Shown here: piece after piece, positions 1-10,716 of the stretch
How the letters are laid out: each line of letters opens with the position of its first letter
How positions within the stretch are numbered: the first letter of the stretch is position 1
Source of the DNA: Sipunculus nudus
Taxonomy: Eukaryota; Annelida; Sipuncula; Golfingiida; Sipunculidae
Assembly (NCBI GenBank): GCA_026874595.1
Contig: CM049320.1
Coordinates: forward strand, 8,683,464 to 8,747,463
Length of the DNA stretch: 64,000 bases
Reading direction: 5' to 3'
Program-made: the position numbers and the translations under genes
Notes under the pieces: generated by a model
Told to the model about the DNA's origin: nothing
Seen by the model: the letters and a program-made list of their open reading frames with translations, nothing else
The model's database searches: none

Positions 1-1363
1 GAAACACTCCATAATCAATATCCATGCAAAGAATCATGGTGATCGCTGTATTAAATGTTCAGATACTTCATCTTTTTGTATCAAATTTAAATTATTCTGA
101 GGGATACTTCGGAGTCCTATAGCTTGAAGGATATGGGTAACAGAGACCTAATTTCAGGTTTCCACAGACACTTTTCATGGGCCTCTTTGCATTACAAGAA
201 TGAAGAATCTAGGTCCAGTTGTTACGATTTGTACCCTGTTGACCGATAACAACATCTTTAAAGGTCTCAAAAAATAGAAAATCGTAAAAATTTGGAAAAA
301 AGAGGTGGTGCACCCAGTCTGCAGAAACTGATGAAACACTTCATGATCAATATGTATGCCTAAAATAATGAACATCAGTGTTGTAGTTATTGAGATACTG
401 CAGTTTTTGTATCAAATTTTTCATTATTCTGGGGGGTATTTTGGAGCCATACAGCTTAAATGATATGGGTAAAAGAGACCTTATTTCAGGTTTCCATGGA
501 GACTTTTCATGGGTCTCTCTGTGTGTCAAGAATGAAGATTCTTGGTCAAGTTCTGATTTGTGCCCTGTTAACAGATGTTCATATCTTTGAAGGTCACAAA
601 AAATGAGAAAAAAATTCGTAAAAACACCCGAACAAATACATATGGTGCCACCAGTATGCAGAAACTGATGAAACACTCAATGATCAATATCTATGCAAAC
701 AATTATGGTGATATCTGCATTAGTTGTTCGGATACTTCAGCTTTTGTATCAATTTTTCAATTTTTCTGAGCTGTACTTTGTGGAGTGCCATAGCTCAAAG
801 GAGATGGGTAACATAGACCTAATTTCAGGTTTAAATGGAGACTTTTCATGGGTCTCTCACTGTGTCAAGAATGAAGACTCTCGGTTCAGTCGTTACTATT
901 TGTGCCCTGTTAACAGATGTTCACATATTCAAAGGTCTCAAAAATAGAGAAAATAATTCGTAAAAAATTGAATACATATGGCGCCACCAGTCTGCAGAAA
1001 CTGATGAAACAATTCATGATCAATATGTAAGCTAAAAATCATGACCCTCAGTGATGTAGTTAATGAGATATTGAAGTTTTTGTATGAATTTTTTTACTAT
1101 TCTGGGAGGCGTACTTTGGGGCCCCATAGCTCGAAGGATATGGGTAACAGAGACCTCATTTCTGGTTTCCAAGGAGATTTTCCATGGACCTCTCAGAATG
1201 TCAAGTTACAATATTTCAAGGTCCAGCGGTTACGATTTGTGCAAGGTTAACGGGCGGACGGACAGACGGACGGACGGACGGACAGATAGACTGACAGACG
1301 GACAGACGGACGACGGACAAAGGGTGATCGCTATAGCTCAGATGACTTGCAGTCAGCTGAGCT
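1..1363 (+). mobile_element. Tandem-core non-autonomous element (family 1), 5'-truncated by window edge
   Basis: The segment is an array of diverged monomers. The landmark ccagtctgcagaaactg recurs at about 314, 651 and 987, giving a period near 336 bp. The array ends in a GGAC-type microsatellite (about 1250-1318) and an imperfect hairpin (1334-1363) with stems agctcagatgac and gtcagctgagct. Complete relatives at 14811-15340 and 24985-26722 begin with acaagtgacccatgggtca followed by gctcagctgac, so the ends are short inverted repeats. Short open frames across the monomers are repeated by duplication and do not look like a gene. The layout resembles bivalve pearl/CvA-type or Helentron-like non-autonomous elements; that classification is inference. 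Confidence 0.7.
1250..1318. repeat. GGAC/ACAGAC microsatellite
   Basis: Imperfect tandem ggac/agac tetranucleotides follow the last monomer of the array and precede the terminal hairpin. The same arrangement recurs in the other family-1 copies. Confidence 0.9.
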
Positions 1364-1547
1364 AAAAAAAGATCAAGTCCACAAGTCTGTCCGCCAGAAA
1401 AAAAAATAATAAAATAACTAACATAAAAGTAAGTGCCCCAGAAAAATTCCATACTCATGGGTCGCGCTTTTTACCACAAGAAAATTTGTTTGAGGTGAAA
1501 AGAATATAGTTGAAATTAGTGTAGAGTCAAGTTTTGGGACATTTCAG

Positions 1548-1887
1548 GAGTCTGAGAGCCATTTCATAAGATGGTCTACAAGCGACTTCCACCCTATGAC
1601 AAAAAAACCCAATGCCGAAAAAACAAAAAAAAAAACAGTAGGATAATGATAATGGTAGCCACCCATAAGTCAGTGTTATGTAAGTGTGCAAACATCATGG
1701 AACTGTCTGTGAGAGGGAAAGACCTAACCAACAGCACATGGCAAACTGTCCAGTATCACTCCATGTAAGGCTCCAAAAAGATAATACTTACAAAATAACC
1801 AAAATATTAGATCAGCATAATCATAATATTGATTGTGAACTCCATTCTCAGTATGTAGATCAAAAGAAAATTACCAGCGATGATTAA
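1548..1887 (+). pseudogene. FAR1/ZSWIM3-type zinc-finger exon remnant, copy A
   Basis: After a plausible splice acceptor (gacatttcag ending at 1547) the sequence reads ESESHFIRWSTSDFHPMTK, then breaks at an A-rich run. It resumes in other frames as VATHKSVLCK, HHGTVCERE and RLQKDNTYKITKI, and ends in DQHNHNID. The spaced Cys, Cys and H-N-H residues and the order of segments resemble the N-terminal DNA-binding domain of ZSWIM3/FAR1/MULE-derived proteins, known for a C-C-H-H metal site. At least two frameshifts make it non-functional as it stands. A near-identical copy is at 26905-27242, also frameshifted. It could be a fragment of a MULE-type transposase or of a domesticated gene; the sequence does not decide. 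Confidence 0.45.
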
Positions 1888-3033
1888 CATATGGTAGAGA
1901 ACATGATTAATTATAGATTTTACATAAAATGAACCCAATTCCTGGAGGAAAGATTTCTTTGTTTTATTTTACCACAAAAAACAAGGGACCAATGGGTCAC
2001 GTCGCTCAGCTGAATTTTGAAAAATTTTAGCAAATGCAAAATATACTTTATATATATATAAATTAGCATTGTAGCTTAGAGGAAATAGTCCTGTTAAATG
2101 GTGATAATCAAATATTTGGCAAACTAATACAGAAATCACTCTGGCCACAGTTGGATGGAGGGAGAAAGAAATGGTGCTTATAGGAAAAACGTTGATTAAT
2201 AATTATTAAATAACTAATGATTAACAGAGATGGAACGAGCTTATCACTTATGTCCCATTCTGCTGAGGCATGAATATGTTTCAATGAGATCCTATTTTTT
2301 ATTATTCTATTATTTTTCATTTAATAAATTATTATTCATTTGCTATAAAAACTTATGGACAAGTCCATTGTCGCAAGGGCTCAATGGCAAAGGGGGGGGG
2401 GGGGGGGGGGGGGTTTATAGTGAGAGTTACAACACCTCTCCATATACACATAGGTTATTAAATTTAAGGCAACAATGCGTGCAGAGGAAAAAGTTAATTC
2501 ATAATTATTAAAAATTTAAAACAGACAGATGGCCAAACAAAACCAATCAATACATTTCATATTCATCTGAAAGGAATATAATGAAATGTTTGCATGAAAT
2601 CCTCACTTTTCACGACTTTTTTTTCAAGTTTAGAAATTTTATACATTTGCAATATAACATATGAATCTGAATATATAAGCGGATTCACAATTCTAAATTG
2701 CAACCCATTTATCAGATATTTGGTCAGAAAACAAACATTATGCATACACATGTATTTACTTTTTAACCCGAAAAATCAATATTTCATAAATTTGCAAAAC
2801 AACATATATTTAAAAATATAACCTGATTCAGATTTTAATGTTTTAAATTACACCTTTATTTATCCGTAATTTGGCTCATATATTGTTAAACTATGCCTCC
2901 TGATGGGTTAATTATATCTTAACTTGTTAAAATGATTTAAAAGGAAAATAATTTGTTTAAAAATGTTACATTACCACATATCATTATGAATTGACCTCGC
3001 CTTGAACGTTACGTGACCTTATTAGCATAATCA
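1888..3033. other. AT-rich non-coding part of block A
   Basis: No gene is visible here. The stretch contains a family-1-like left end (acaagggaccaatgggtca at about 1980), a TA run near 2049, and a poly-G run at about 2391-2413. The poly-G run differs in length from that in copy B. The DNA is otherwise low-complexity and AT-rich. Confidence 0.6.
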
Positions 3034-3113
3034 GGCGGATCCCTGTTTCTACTGTCAGACATGGTCTTCTGACAAGTGGGCATTGTTTCACGATTGGTCC
3101 CATTCCCCAGTAG

Positions 3114-4897
3114 TTGGGGGTTCCCCTTCCACGCTTCCTTTATCTGGTCCCATGGTTGTTGCCTCCCGGGGGGGGGGGGGGGGGGGAGCCTACCCTGGGT
3201 GAACGCAACACGGCCGTGTTACGTTCCCCATCAGTTACCACCGGTACCATTACCTCCCCGGTAGTTTCGACGGCCAAGTCCTTACTTTCCCATTCCCGTA
3301 AGCGGAAGTCTTCCCAGGTCCACGCAGCTCCCCATGCCGAAGGACCGTCCTCTTATTCCATCTTGCATAAATTATCTAGATTTTGCTCGTCCCTGATGTC
3401 AGATCTAGACGATTCATCTAGACCAAATTCCGTTCGTCCGGCGGCCTCGCCTGTTCCCCCGGTGCTTTCCCCAAGGCCGTTATCTTCACCCCTGGCCCCT
3501 CGCCGGCTTCCTTCATTATCCACTTGGCCGTCCGGGGCCGTCCCGCTGGTTCGCCCGGGCCTTCCTGGTGTGCAGGTTAGTGATTCTGGCCCTCCTGCAT
3601 CCCTTTCCTTTCAGCAGCCCTCACTTCCGGTGACTCCGGCTGCTTCAGTGGTCCGTTCAGCGGTTCCCGGCCGGCCGGCTCTTTCTTTCAGTTCCCGTCT
3701 GCTGTGCTGACTGAGGCTCCGGTTCCTGTGTCTTCCCGGGCGGTTCCTGTTGGTGACATGCCCTCGGCTTCTTTTATTCAACCTCCGGTCATTCCGGCTC
3801 CACAGGTTTCCCTGGATCCCCCTTCCCGTGGTTCACCAGCGTCCCCGTCCTCTCACACTGCCGATCCCGCCCTGGCACAAGATAAGTGGTCAGAGATTGC
3901 GCTGCAATGCCAGGCTTGGCGTACACGCAAATCTGCACTACTGGACCTCGTTGCTACCTCCACTAAGGAGGCCCAACCTGATGGTCCAAAGTTCCGTCGT
4001 TTACAGCCTCGGACTTCCACGGCGTCGGCGGCCGGTTCTTATTTGAATCCGGCCGCCCTTCAATCGCCTTCTTCCACACCCACCATGTGTATGGAGTTTA
4101 CCCATCACACGGTTGATCTGTTACGTGAGCACCGTGCTGTGGTCTCGGGGTCACGATCTACCAATACTGGGGCCCAGCTCCAGCCGGGTTCTGATAAACC
4201 CTGGTCCCCCGGTACCCTGTGGAATTCCCGCGGGTACCGCGCTACCTGCTTTGATCGTCTGATCCCCTTTCCCGATCATCCGGATATTCCATCGGCGCTG
4301 ATGCATCTTGAGTCCAGCCTTGAACAGCCGTTCGCAGACGGTAAATCCTTGTTTTCTTCCTCAGCCCCGTTCTCTGATCGTCAACTGTCGGATTTGGAGG
4401 GGCTTGAGTGGCAGGCAGCCAGGATGGTGAACGACTTGCAGGCCATTACTAGCCTGCTCGCCACCTCTCCTGACTCGCCCACGCTTAATGACATATGGCA
4501 GGCTTCTGCCCATACCTGTGCTGAGCTGCAACAGGTTGTCTGGCGGCTTGTTGAAAATTGTATTTTGTTGCGCCGCTCGGCTTGCCTTCAATCTTTAAAA
4601 CACTTGAAACCGGTACTTACACAAGCTGAGTTTACCGAGCTTTACTCTCAACCTTTCACCGGCTCCCTTCTGTTTGGCGGCCATCTGCGACCTCTTTTTG
4701 ACCGCGCCTTGGAGCCCTCAGATCATCAGGCCCGCCTCCGATCGGCCTCTCTTTCGCCCGCGGGGTCTCGCCATTCTAATGCGGCACCTGCTTCGGCTCG
4801 TCACGCTCCTGCTCAGTCTACCCGTCCTTCAGGCCGTACCAGCTGTTCCCAGCCATTTCGTGGTCGTTCCTCCAAGCGAGGTTCAACCAAGAAATGA
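3114..4897 (+). pseudogene. DIRS-like gag protein, frameshifted
   Basis: Two overlapping open frames, 3114-3710 and 3704-4897, together look like one gag-like protein split by a frameshift near 3700. The first part is Pro/Ser/Ala-rich low-complexity sequence and starts next to a poly-G run (about 3168-3187) that is itself prone to slippage. The second part (397 residues) has a more ordered, Leu-rich middle (about 4080-4700), ending in an Arg/Ser-rich basic tail consistent with nucleic-acid binding. In DIRS-like elements such a protein precedes the RT and packages the RNA. No zinc knuckle is visible. The assignment rests mainly on position and composition. Confidence 0.6.
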
Positions 4898-5999
4898 CTC
4901 ATTCGATCCGGTAGGCGCTAGTCTCAGTGCCCATTTTCTCACTTGGGCAGGCATCACGTCACATCGGTTAGTTCTCAGCACCATAAAGTTTGGTTTCCAT
5001 CTTACATTTTTGCACGCTCTTCCCGTCACCCTGCACCTGTTCTACACTCCGCCTCCGTCTGATCCTGGCAATCGCCTCACTTTGGAGGAGGCGATTCAAT
5101 CTATGCTCGACAAGAGGGCGATTTTCGAGGTTTCCCCGTCCACCATGGGGTTTTACTCTCACCTATTTCTTGTTTCCAAGCCGCATGGGCGGTGGCGCTC
5201 CATCATCGATCTAAAGTGCCTAAATTTGTTCATCGCCCTGCCGCCGTTTCGGATGTTCAATTTTCAGGCGGTTCTCCTCATCGTCCGTCGGATGGATTGG
5301 GCGTTCAAAATAGACCTTACGGATGCTTTTCACGTTCTAATCCATCCTTTGTCTCAACCGTTTCTTCGGTTCGCATATCAGAACCACGTTTTTCAATTCC
5401 GGGCCCTCCCGTTCGGGATCAATGTGGCCCCCTGGATTTTTACCATGCTCGTTCACACGGTTACGCGTTACCTCTGCTCACAGGGCATTTCTGTGCTCCC
5501 TTATCTGGAATCGGCTTGTCCATGCGCCCGATCGCTCTCTCTCTTACTGACTCATCGCTCCATGGTTCTCGATTTACTTCAGAACCTTGGCTTTCTTGTC
5601 AATGCGGAAAAATCCCTAAGTCCCTCCCAGTCCCTGCACTTTCTGGGTGTCACGCTTGATTTTGCGTCCAGCACTGCATCCCTCCCGCGCGATTATGCTA
5701 TCAAACTCTGCAGGCAGATTTGTTCCTTTCTCGCGTTGCACTGTGTCGAATCTCAGACCGCGTCTTCTCTGCAAGGCACTCTCAACTTGGCCGCCACTTT
5801 TATCCTGTTCATTCAGCTATACCTCCCTCCGGTTCAGTCTCTCCTGCACCGTCACGGCCTTCTACGTTTAACCTCGGTTCGTCCTACGGTCCTCCCGTTT
5901 CAGCTCACATGGAAGTCCCATGGAAATTGGGAATCGGGAAATCGATTGCACCGTGTAAACCGACGCGTCTCTCCTCGGTTGGGATGCCCATATGGCTGA
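4674..5999 (+). pseudogene. DIRS-like reverse transcriptase with inactivated catalytic box
   Basis: The frame overlaps the end of gag by about 220 bases. Recognisable RT blocks are FLVSKPHGRWRSIIDLK with the finger and dNTP-binding region (about 5167-5215), FKIDLTDAFHVLIH as motif A with its catalytic Asp (about 5305-5346), and ALPFGINVAPWIF as motif B (about 5404-5442). A connection segment follows, with SLHFLGVTLDF. Motif C, normally Tyr-x-Asp-Asp, reads YLES at about 5502, so both catalytic aspartates are gone. The frame closes at 5997-5999 after running out of register with the RNase H. This copy cannot synthesise cDNA. Family assignment is secure because RNase H and a tyrosine recombinase follow. 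Confidence 0.85.
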
Positions 6000-6402
6000 T
6001 CTTCGCGCCTCAGGGGACTGGTCCCCGTCGGAACGTCTTCTGCATATCAACGTCCTAGAACTTCGTGCAGTCTGTCGCGCGATCTCCCGCTGGTCCCCCC
6101 GGTTGCTCGGCCTTCACATTCTTGTCCAGACCGACAACACTACGGTCGTGGCATATATCAACAGGCAGGGCAGTACTCTGTCTCCCTCTCTGATGCAGGA
6201 GACCTACCTCTTGTTCGATCTGTGCATTTCTCTCTGGGCCTTGATTCGTGCGTCTCATCTTCCGGGCGTGTCAAACATTCTTGCCGACGCCCTTTCCCGT
6301 CGCCCTGCGTCTCTTCCTCCACCGGTGCTCCTTCAGCTTCCTGTCATGTGGAGTATTTTCACTAGTCTGGGGCGTCCGGAATTCGATCTATTCATCCCCT
6401 AG
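5959..6402 (+). pseudogene. RNase H domain of the DIRS-like element
   Basis: The domain lies in a different frame from the RT. It starts TDASLLGWDAHMADL immediately after an in-frame TAA (5956-5958). It then shows INVLELRAV, VQTDNTTVVAYINRQG and HLPGVSNILADALSR. These are the expected four acidic positions of retroelement RNase H (Asp, Glu, Asp, Asp), all present. The enzyme would degrade the RNA strand of the RNA-DNA hybrid during reverse transcription. The domain looks intact but is cut off from the RT by the frame change and the stop. Confidence 0.85.
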
Positions 6403-6410
6403 TTCTCGTA

Positions 6411-7800
6411 CCTACCACGACGCGTCTACGTCAGCCTCGCAACTGTCTCCCCGACACCCCTCCGTCCGTCTGGTCTCACTGGTTTCTCTTCGCGTTTCCG
6501 GTTCCTCATCTCATCCCCCGTATCATTCTCCGCCTGTCCCGAGCGGAACAGATGGATCTCCTCCTCCTCCTCCTCCTACCGTTTCATCCAGCTGCCCCAT
6601 GGTTTCCTCTGTGGCGCTTGCTTCTCTCCAGCCCACCGCTTCTTCTACCGCTCTGGATCGATCTCCCATCGTTCACACGAGCAGGTCGCCAATTTCGGTC
6701 ATGCCCCCTGTGCGCATGCGTACTCTCATCGGACGCCTCAAGGATCAGGGCATTTCAAGTCCGGCTGGTCTCCTTGCCTCGGCTCCCCGTCGCTGTTCTT
6801 CAGACCGCATCTATGACTCCCTGGAGTCTCTTCAGTGGTTGAGCGTCTACCTGCGGAATCTCTCCTTTAGCTCCGTCGCTTGCGATTTTTCCGTGTTTTT
6901 ACTGCAGGATAAACATTTATCCTATCCGTCTCTGCGTGGCTGTCGTGCCGCCCTGCTGTCCGTGCTCCGTTCGCTAGGTCAAGATCGTGTCCATCATCCG
7001 TTGGTGACAGATTTTCTCAAGGGGGTTCATGCCCACGCGTCTCGTCCTCGCTATGGTGTGCCTTCCTGGTGCCTGGACGTTGTCTCACGTCACCTCCGAG
7101 AACCCCCTTGTGAGCGTTCGGCAGATCTTCTGCATTTGTCTCGGAAAAACGGTTTTCCTCCTTGCTCTTGCATCTGCCGGTCGCCGCTCTGAGCTTCATG
7201 CCATAGTGGCTGATTCGAAATTCACGCAAATTGCGGCCGACAGTTCGTCGGCCGCCCTACATTTTCCTCCGGACTTTTATAGAAAGAACCAAAATTTCGA
7301 TGATCCTCCATCAGCTTGGCACGTTCTGGCCCTCCCTAACGGTCGGTACCGTTACGGGGCTACAAATTGCCTGGTTCAGGCTTTACGTTACTATCTTAAA
7401 GCTACTCATTCTTTACGGGGGAGGGGGGGCGCAAGAATTTGTTTATTTTAACGAAAGTCACCACTTCAAACAAAAAAATTAGCCCATCACCATTAGTGCG
7501 TGGCTAAAAGCTACTATTGTCGCCGCCTATGAGTCGGCTTCTCCATCAACCTTAGAGCAGCTTCACATCAAGGCTCATGACATTCGAGCTCTTTCTACAT
7601 CGTTGGGCCATTTCTCGGGGATTTCCCCAAATCAACTGGTTAAGAAAGGCTATTGGAAGTCACCTTCTACCTTCACCCGCTTTTATCTCAAGGATGTTCA
7701 GTTACAAGCTTCGGGCCTTTATTCCTTGGGCCCTGTGATTGCGGCAGGCATAACAACAACTGATAAAGTGGTCCAGATTTTATTAAAACCGATTAATTAA
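6411..7800 (+). pseudogene. Tyrosine recombinase of the DIRS-like element, multiply frameshifted
   Basis: The linker after RNase H contains HPAAPWFPLWRLLL (about 6585-6626), as in other DIRS elements, then a helical core-binding part (about 6715-7080). The catalytic domain shows ALASAGRRSELHAI with the first catalytic Arg (about 7163-7205), ALRYYLKATHSLR, AHDIRALSTS with the His-x-x-Arg pair (about 7572-7602), and GYWKSPSTFTRFYLKDV with the Tyr nucleophile at 7684-7686. The frame changes near 7085 and again across the G-rich run around 7420-7490. The enzyme family inserts a circular or linear cDNA by site-specific-type recombination, without making target duplications. Key residues survive, but the protein cannot be made in one frame. 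Confidence 0.85.
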
Positions 7801-9932
7801 AACTTGAAAACAATTAACACTTGGATAATGACAGCCAATATCAAATTCTAACCTTTAACTCTTAAAGCACATTTTCACACTTGCTCTATGACATGTTAAA
7901 GTGCATTTTCCCTCTAATTCAGTTCTACCAAAATCACCAACTTGGACATATATTACTTTCCACAGGCGGCGCCACCTTGGTGGAAGCCTTCACATGTGAT
8001 AGAAAATGGGGAGTAGGTCTGGACATGTAGCACAGCCGAACTACTGAATCCAAACAGTGGAGAGGCAGAAACTTGCTAGGAAAGGTATTTGAGTACGCAA
8101 GACAGAGACTCAAGCGGAACGCTAGAGTAATTCTATGGACTTTCAGATTACATTTCATTAAATCTGATTAAGTTTGACCATAAGCAACTAATTGTGTTCA
8201 AGGTGTTATAAATGTATTGTTATGTATATATCATGTGATACAATGTTATCAGAAGAAAAAATCCTGGCAGCCACCGAGGTATTTATATGATAAGACTTGG
8301 ATTAAAGTTACATCTCCACAATAGCACGATTGATTATATATATTAATATATTTATATACACTCAAGACCAGCACCAAACATCAGTTAGAGGCCCCACGAG
8401 AGGACAACATATGGGGGATTCGGCCTGCCCATCACTGACTGCTGAGTCTACGACATCAACCATTGTAAGAGACTTAACCTGCCGAGGGAAACCCTGATGT
8501 GTATCTGGGCAGGACTCAGAATCAGTTCCAAGCAGGCATCACTGCCGCTCTGACTTTAAGTCAATAAATAAATAAAGTAAATTTCAAAAACAGACCCCAT
8601 TTCAGTATTTAAAATATATAATGAAATATTCATTCGGAAAAATACAACAATCAAACATGGCTTTATAAAAAACAATAACTGGAAATAATAATAATAAATT
8701 TTTATAGATTTTTTAAAGTCAGATTACATTATTTTTAAAGCCAGATTACATAATTAATATATAAATTGAATAATTAATATAAAAATGGAATGAAGTATAA
8801 AAATAACAGAATGTAAATCTAACGCCAACCTAAAAATCTAAATAAAACAATTACCTTTAGAAACTCAATCCTCAAACAAAAAACTACTGAATTAAAACCA
8901 AACACTAAATTCACAAAATCAAATAAACAGAACACCGCAAAATGTCAGACTTTGCTAGGAAAGATGGTAAGACTTTTTCTCATTACAATTAACTCACGAC
9001 ACAAATAATTTCAATAATAAAATAAACACACTACTTATTCATAAGTAATATACCTTTCAATTTTAATAAAAACTAAAGCAAATCACAGAGCGAAAGTTTA
9101 CATAAAACCTTAATTCGAAACAAAACAAAAAATAAATAACACAACAACTAACAGAATAGGTAGGCTTGCATATTTAAAGAGGTCAGTGGTTACAAAATAT
9201 GCAACGGACGTATCATGCATACACCATTTGCGGGGCTAATGTGTCTTTTTTTTAGAATGCCAAACCATATTAATACTGAGATTCTCAACTGATGTTTCAT
9301 CTATTGTCCTGTAACCTTGTGTTTATTAGGGCCCCGCTTGAATAAGTGGATTCCCTATATTAATCATCTTTTATTTCTCTGCATGTCCGTCAAATTTGTT
9401 TCCAGATGATATATGGTTTATGGATTAAATATTAGTTTCAAAAGATTTATATGGCCACCACTGAAATAGGAACTGTTGATTTTGGACTCGACCAAACTTT
9501 ATCACAAGCCCCACATTGAAAAAAAATATCAAATAAAAAGTCTTATTGACAAATTCAGCTGAGCGTTGAGTACCATGGGTCTCTAGTTTACCAAAAAAAG
9601 TAACTAACCTGAGTTCATTTCTCTTCAAACAGTGTACATTTTAATTTTAATGAGTTCACAAGGCATAAAATAGAATTAATTTGCAGTCATTGGGTGTTCT
9701 TGTCAGTAATGTTATATACATATATTGGAATGACTCAAAAATGTTCTTTTACGTCCCTGGGCCCCTTGGTAAATTCCTTTAATTTGTTTAAACCATTTTC
9801 GAGATAGGTATATGAATGATACTTCCGCATTTTTAAATGATGATATAACAGTGAATATTCTAAGTTATGTTTTGCTTGTTGCTGTACTTGTCCCTTAATA
9901 TTTGCAGGTCTTCTCGTTTCTGTATTTCACAG
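7801..9932. other. AT-rich intergenic DNA with a SINE-like segment
   Basis: No gene is recognised. The segment 8360-8578 is less AT-rich than its surroundings and ends in a run of aataaata tetramers, as SINE 3' tails do; I could not find clear pol III boxes in it. The rest is A/T-rich. From about 9760 the sequence is homologous to 23230-23390, upstream of the third coiled-coil gene copy. Confidence 0.4.
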
Positions 9933-10716
9933 AGAGAGCTGATTCCGTCGAGGTGGTGGCCGGTTTGCTGGCAAATGGTATGGCTGCAGGTAACCTTGCT
10001 CATCAGCAGGCGCTGACGCAGCTTCAGATCCAGCTGACCACGGCCAGGTCATGCAGCTTCAGAACCGGCTGACCGTGGCCCAGGGTCAGGTCACGCAGCT
10101 TCATGACCAGCTGACCGCGGCCCAGGGTCAGGTCACGCAGCTTCAGAACCAGCTGACATCAGCCCAGGGTCAGGTCACGCAGCTTAAGAATCAGCTGACC
10201 ACGGCCCAGGGTCAGGTCACGCAGCTTCAAGCTGAAAAGGGCCAGCTGCAGGATCAAGTCCAGCAGCTGCAGGGGGATGGGGAGCAGTTGCAGACGCCAG
10301 TCAGGCAACTGTCTAAAGACCATGCAGATTTGAACAAACAGTTGCATGACTTGCGCCAGCAAATGCGGGGAGAAGGTAAGCTGCTGAATCAAATCAAGCT
10401 GCTTGAGAGAGAGGGTCAACAGTGTGACCGTCTGACCCAGGCCCGCGACCAGCTGGTTCGTTCCCGACAGCAAACTCAAAAATGTCGGGAGGAGCTGCGC
10501 CCGACCAGAGCCCGTCATTACAGTGAGGCTCTGGTCACAGTGAACAGCTCTCATAAAAAAACAGATGAAGGTGTCAAGTCATGTCGTTCAGATCAGCAGG
10601 ACCAGAAGAAGAGCAGCGACTCCGACGACTGTGGCCCTGCAAAGCGCCACAAGGGGGATATTCGGGTTCATACTAACTCTTCCTGGTGTGTAATTGATGA
10701 ACCTACCGTATCTTGA
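9933..10716 (+). CDS. Unrecognised coiled-coil protein, copy A (exon-like)
   Basis: An open frame of 221 codons runs from 10051 to 10716. It begins with heptad-like Gln/Leu repeats of 14 residues of the form QLTTAQGQVTQLQN, followed by more Gln/Leu/Glu-rich coiled coil and then a Lys/Ser/Asp-rich region with SSDSDDCGPAKRHKGDI. No signal peptide or membrane segment is visible. The homologous region extends upstream to a likely splice acceptor (tatttcacag ending at 9932) and reads ADSVEVVAGLLANGMAAGNL, but a 7-base gap in the first repeat unit puts that part out of frame. The frame ends at TGA (10714-10716) where copy B reads on into a Ser/Pro region. I do not recognise the family. It could be a pseudogene or a young gene; expression data would decide. 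Confidence 0.45.
10031..10233 (+). repeat. 42-bp coding minisatellite
   Basis: Five units encode the 14-residue coiled-coil repeat. Four are 42 bp; the first is 35 bp because it lacks seven bases around 10048, which shifts the frame. Confidence 0.85.

Larger units (their letters stand above)
1..3033. repeat. Duplicated ~3-kb block, copy A
   Basis: This block is collinear with 25383-28391 in direct orientation and differs by scattered substitutions and homopolymer length changes. It carries, in order, a monomer array, a GGAC microsatellite, a zinc-finger exon remnant and AT-rich DNA with a poly-G tract. The left edge lies outside the window. The right edge is sharp: homology ends after agcataatca at 3033, exactly where the DIRS-like element begins, whereas copy B continues into unrelated sequence. 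Confidence 0.9.
3034..7800 (+). mobile_element. DIRS-like tyrosine-recombinase retrotransposon, degenerate
   Basis: The coding order is gag-like protein, reverse transcriptase, RNase H, tyrosine recombinase. That order, together with the recombinase, defines DIRS-type retrotransposons and excludes LTR/integrase elements. The segment is far richer in GC than its surroundings. All modules carry lesions: frameshifts in gag, a changed RT catalytic box, a stop between RT and RNase H, and several frameshifts in the recombinase. I could not define the inverted termini or the internal complementary region. The left edge is set by the end of homology between the two 3-kb blocks; the right edge is set at the end of the recombinase frame. 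Confidence 0.85.

Noticed and set aside
1..1260. Tandem short open frames with similar peptides (e.g. GNRDLISGFHGDFSW type)
   Set aside because: The peptides recur because the DNA monomers recur; each has its own stops and no continuous frame, so they are shadows of the repeat.
10159..10554. Minus-strand 131-codon frame
   Set aside because: Antisense of the 42-bp coiled-coil repeats; open only because the repeat lacks stops in that frame.
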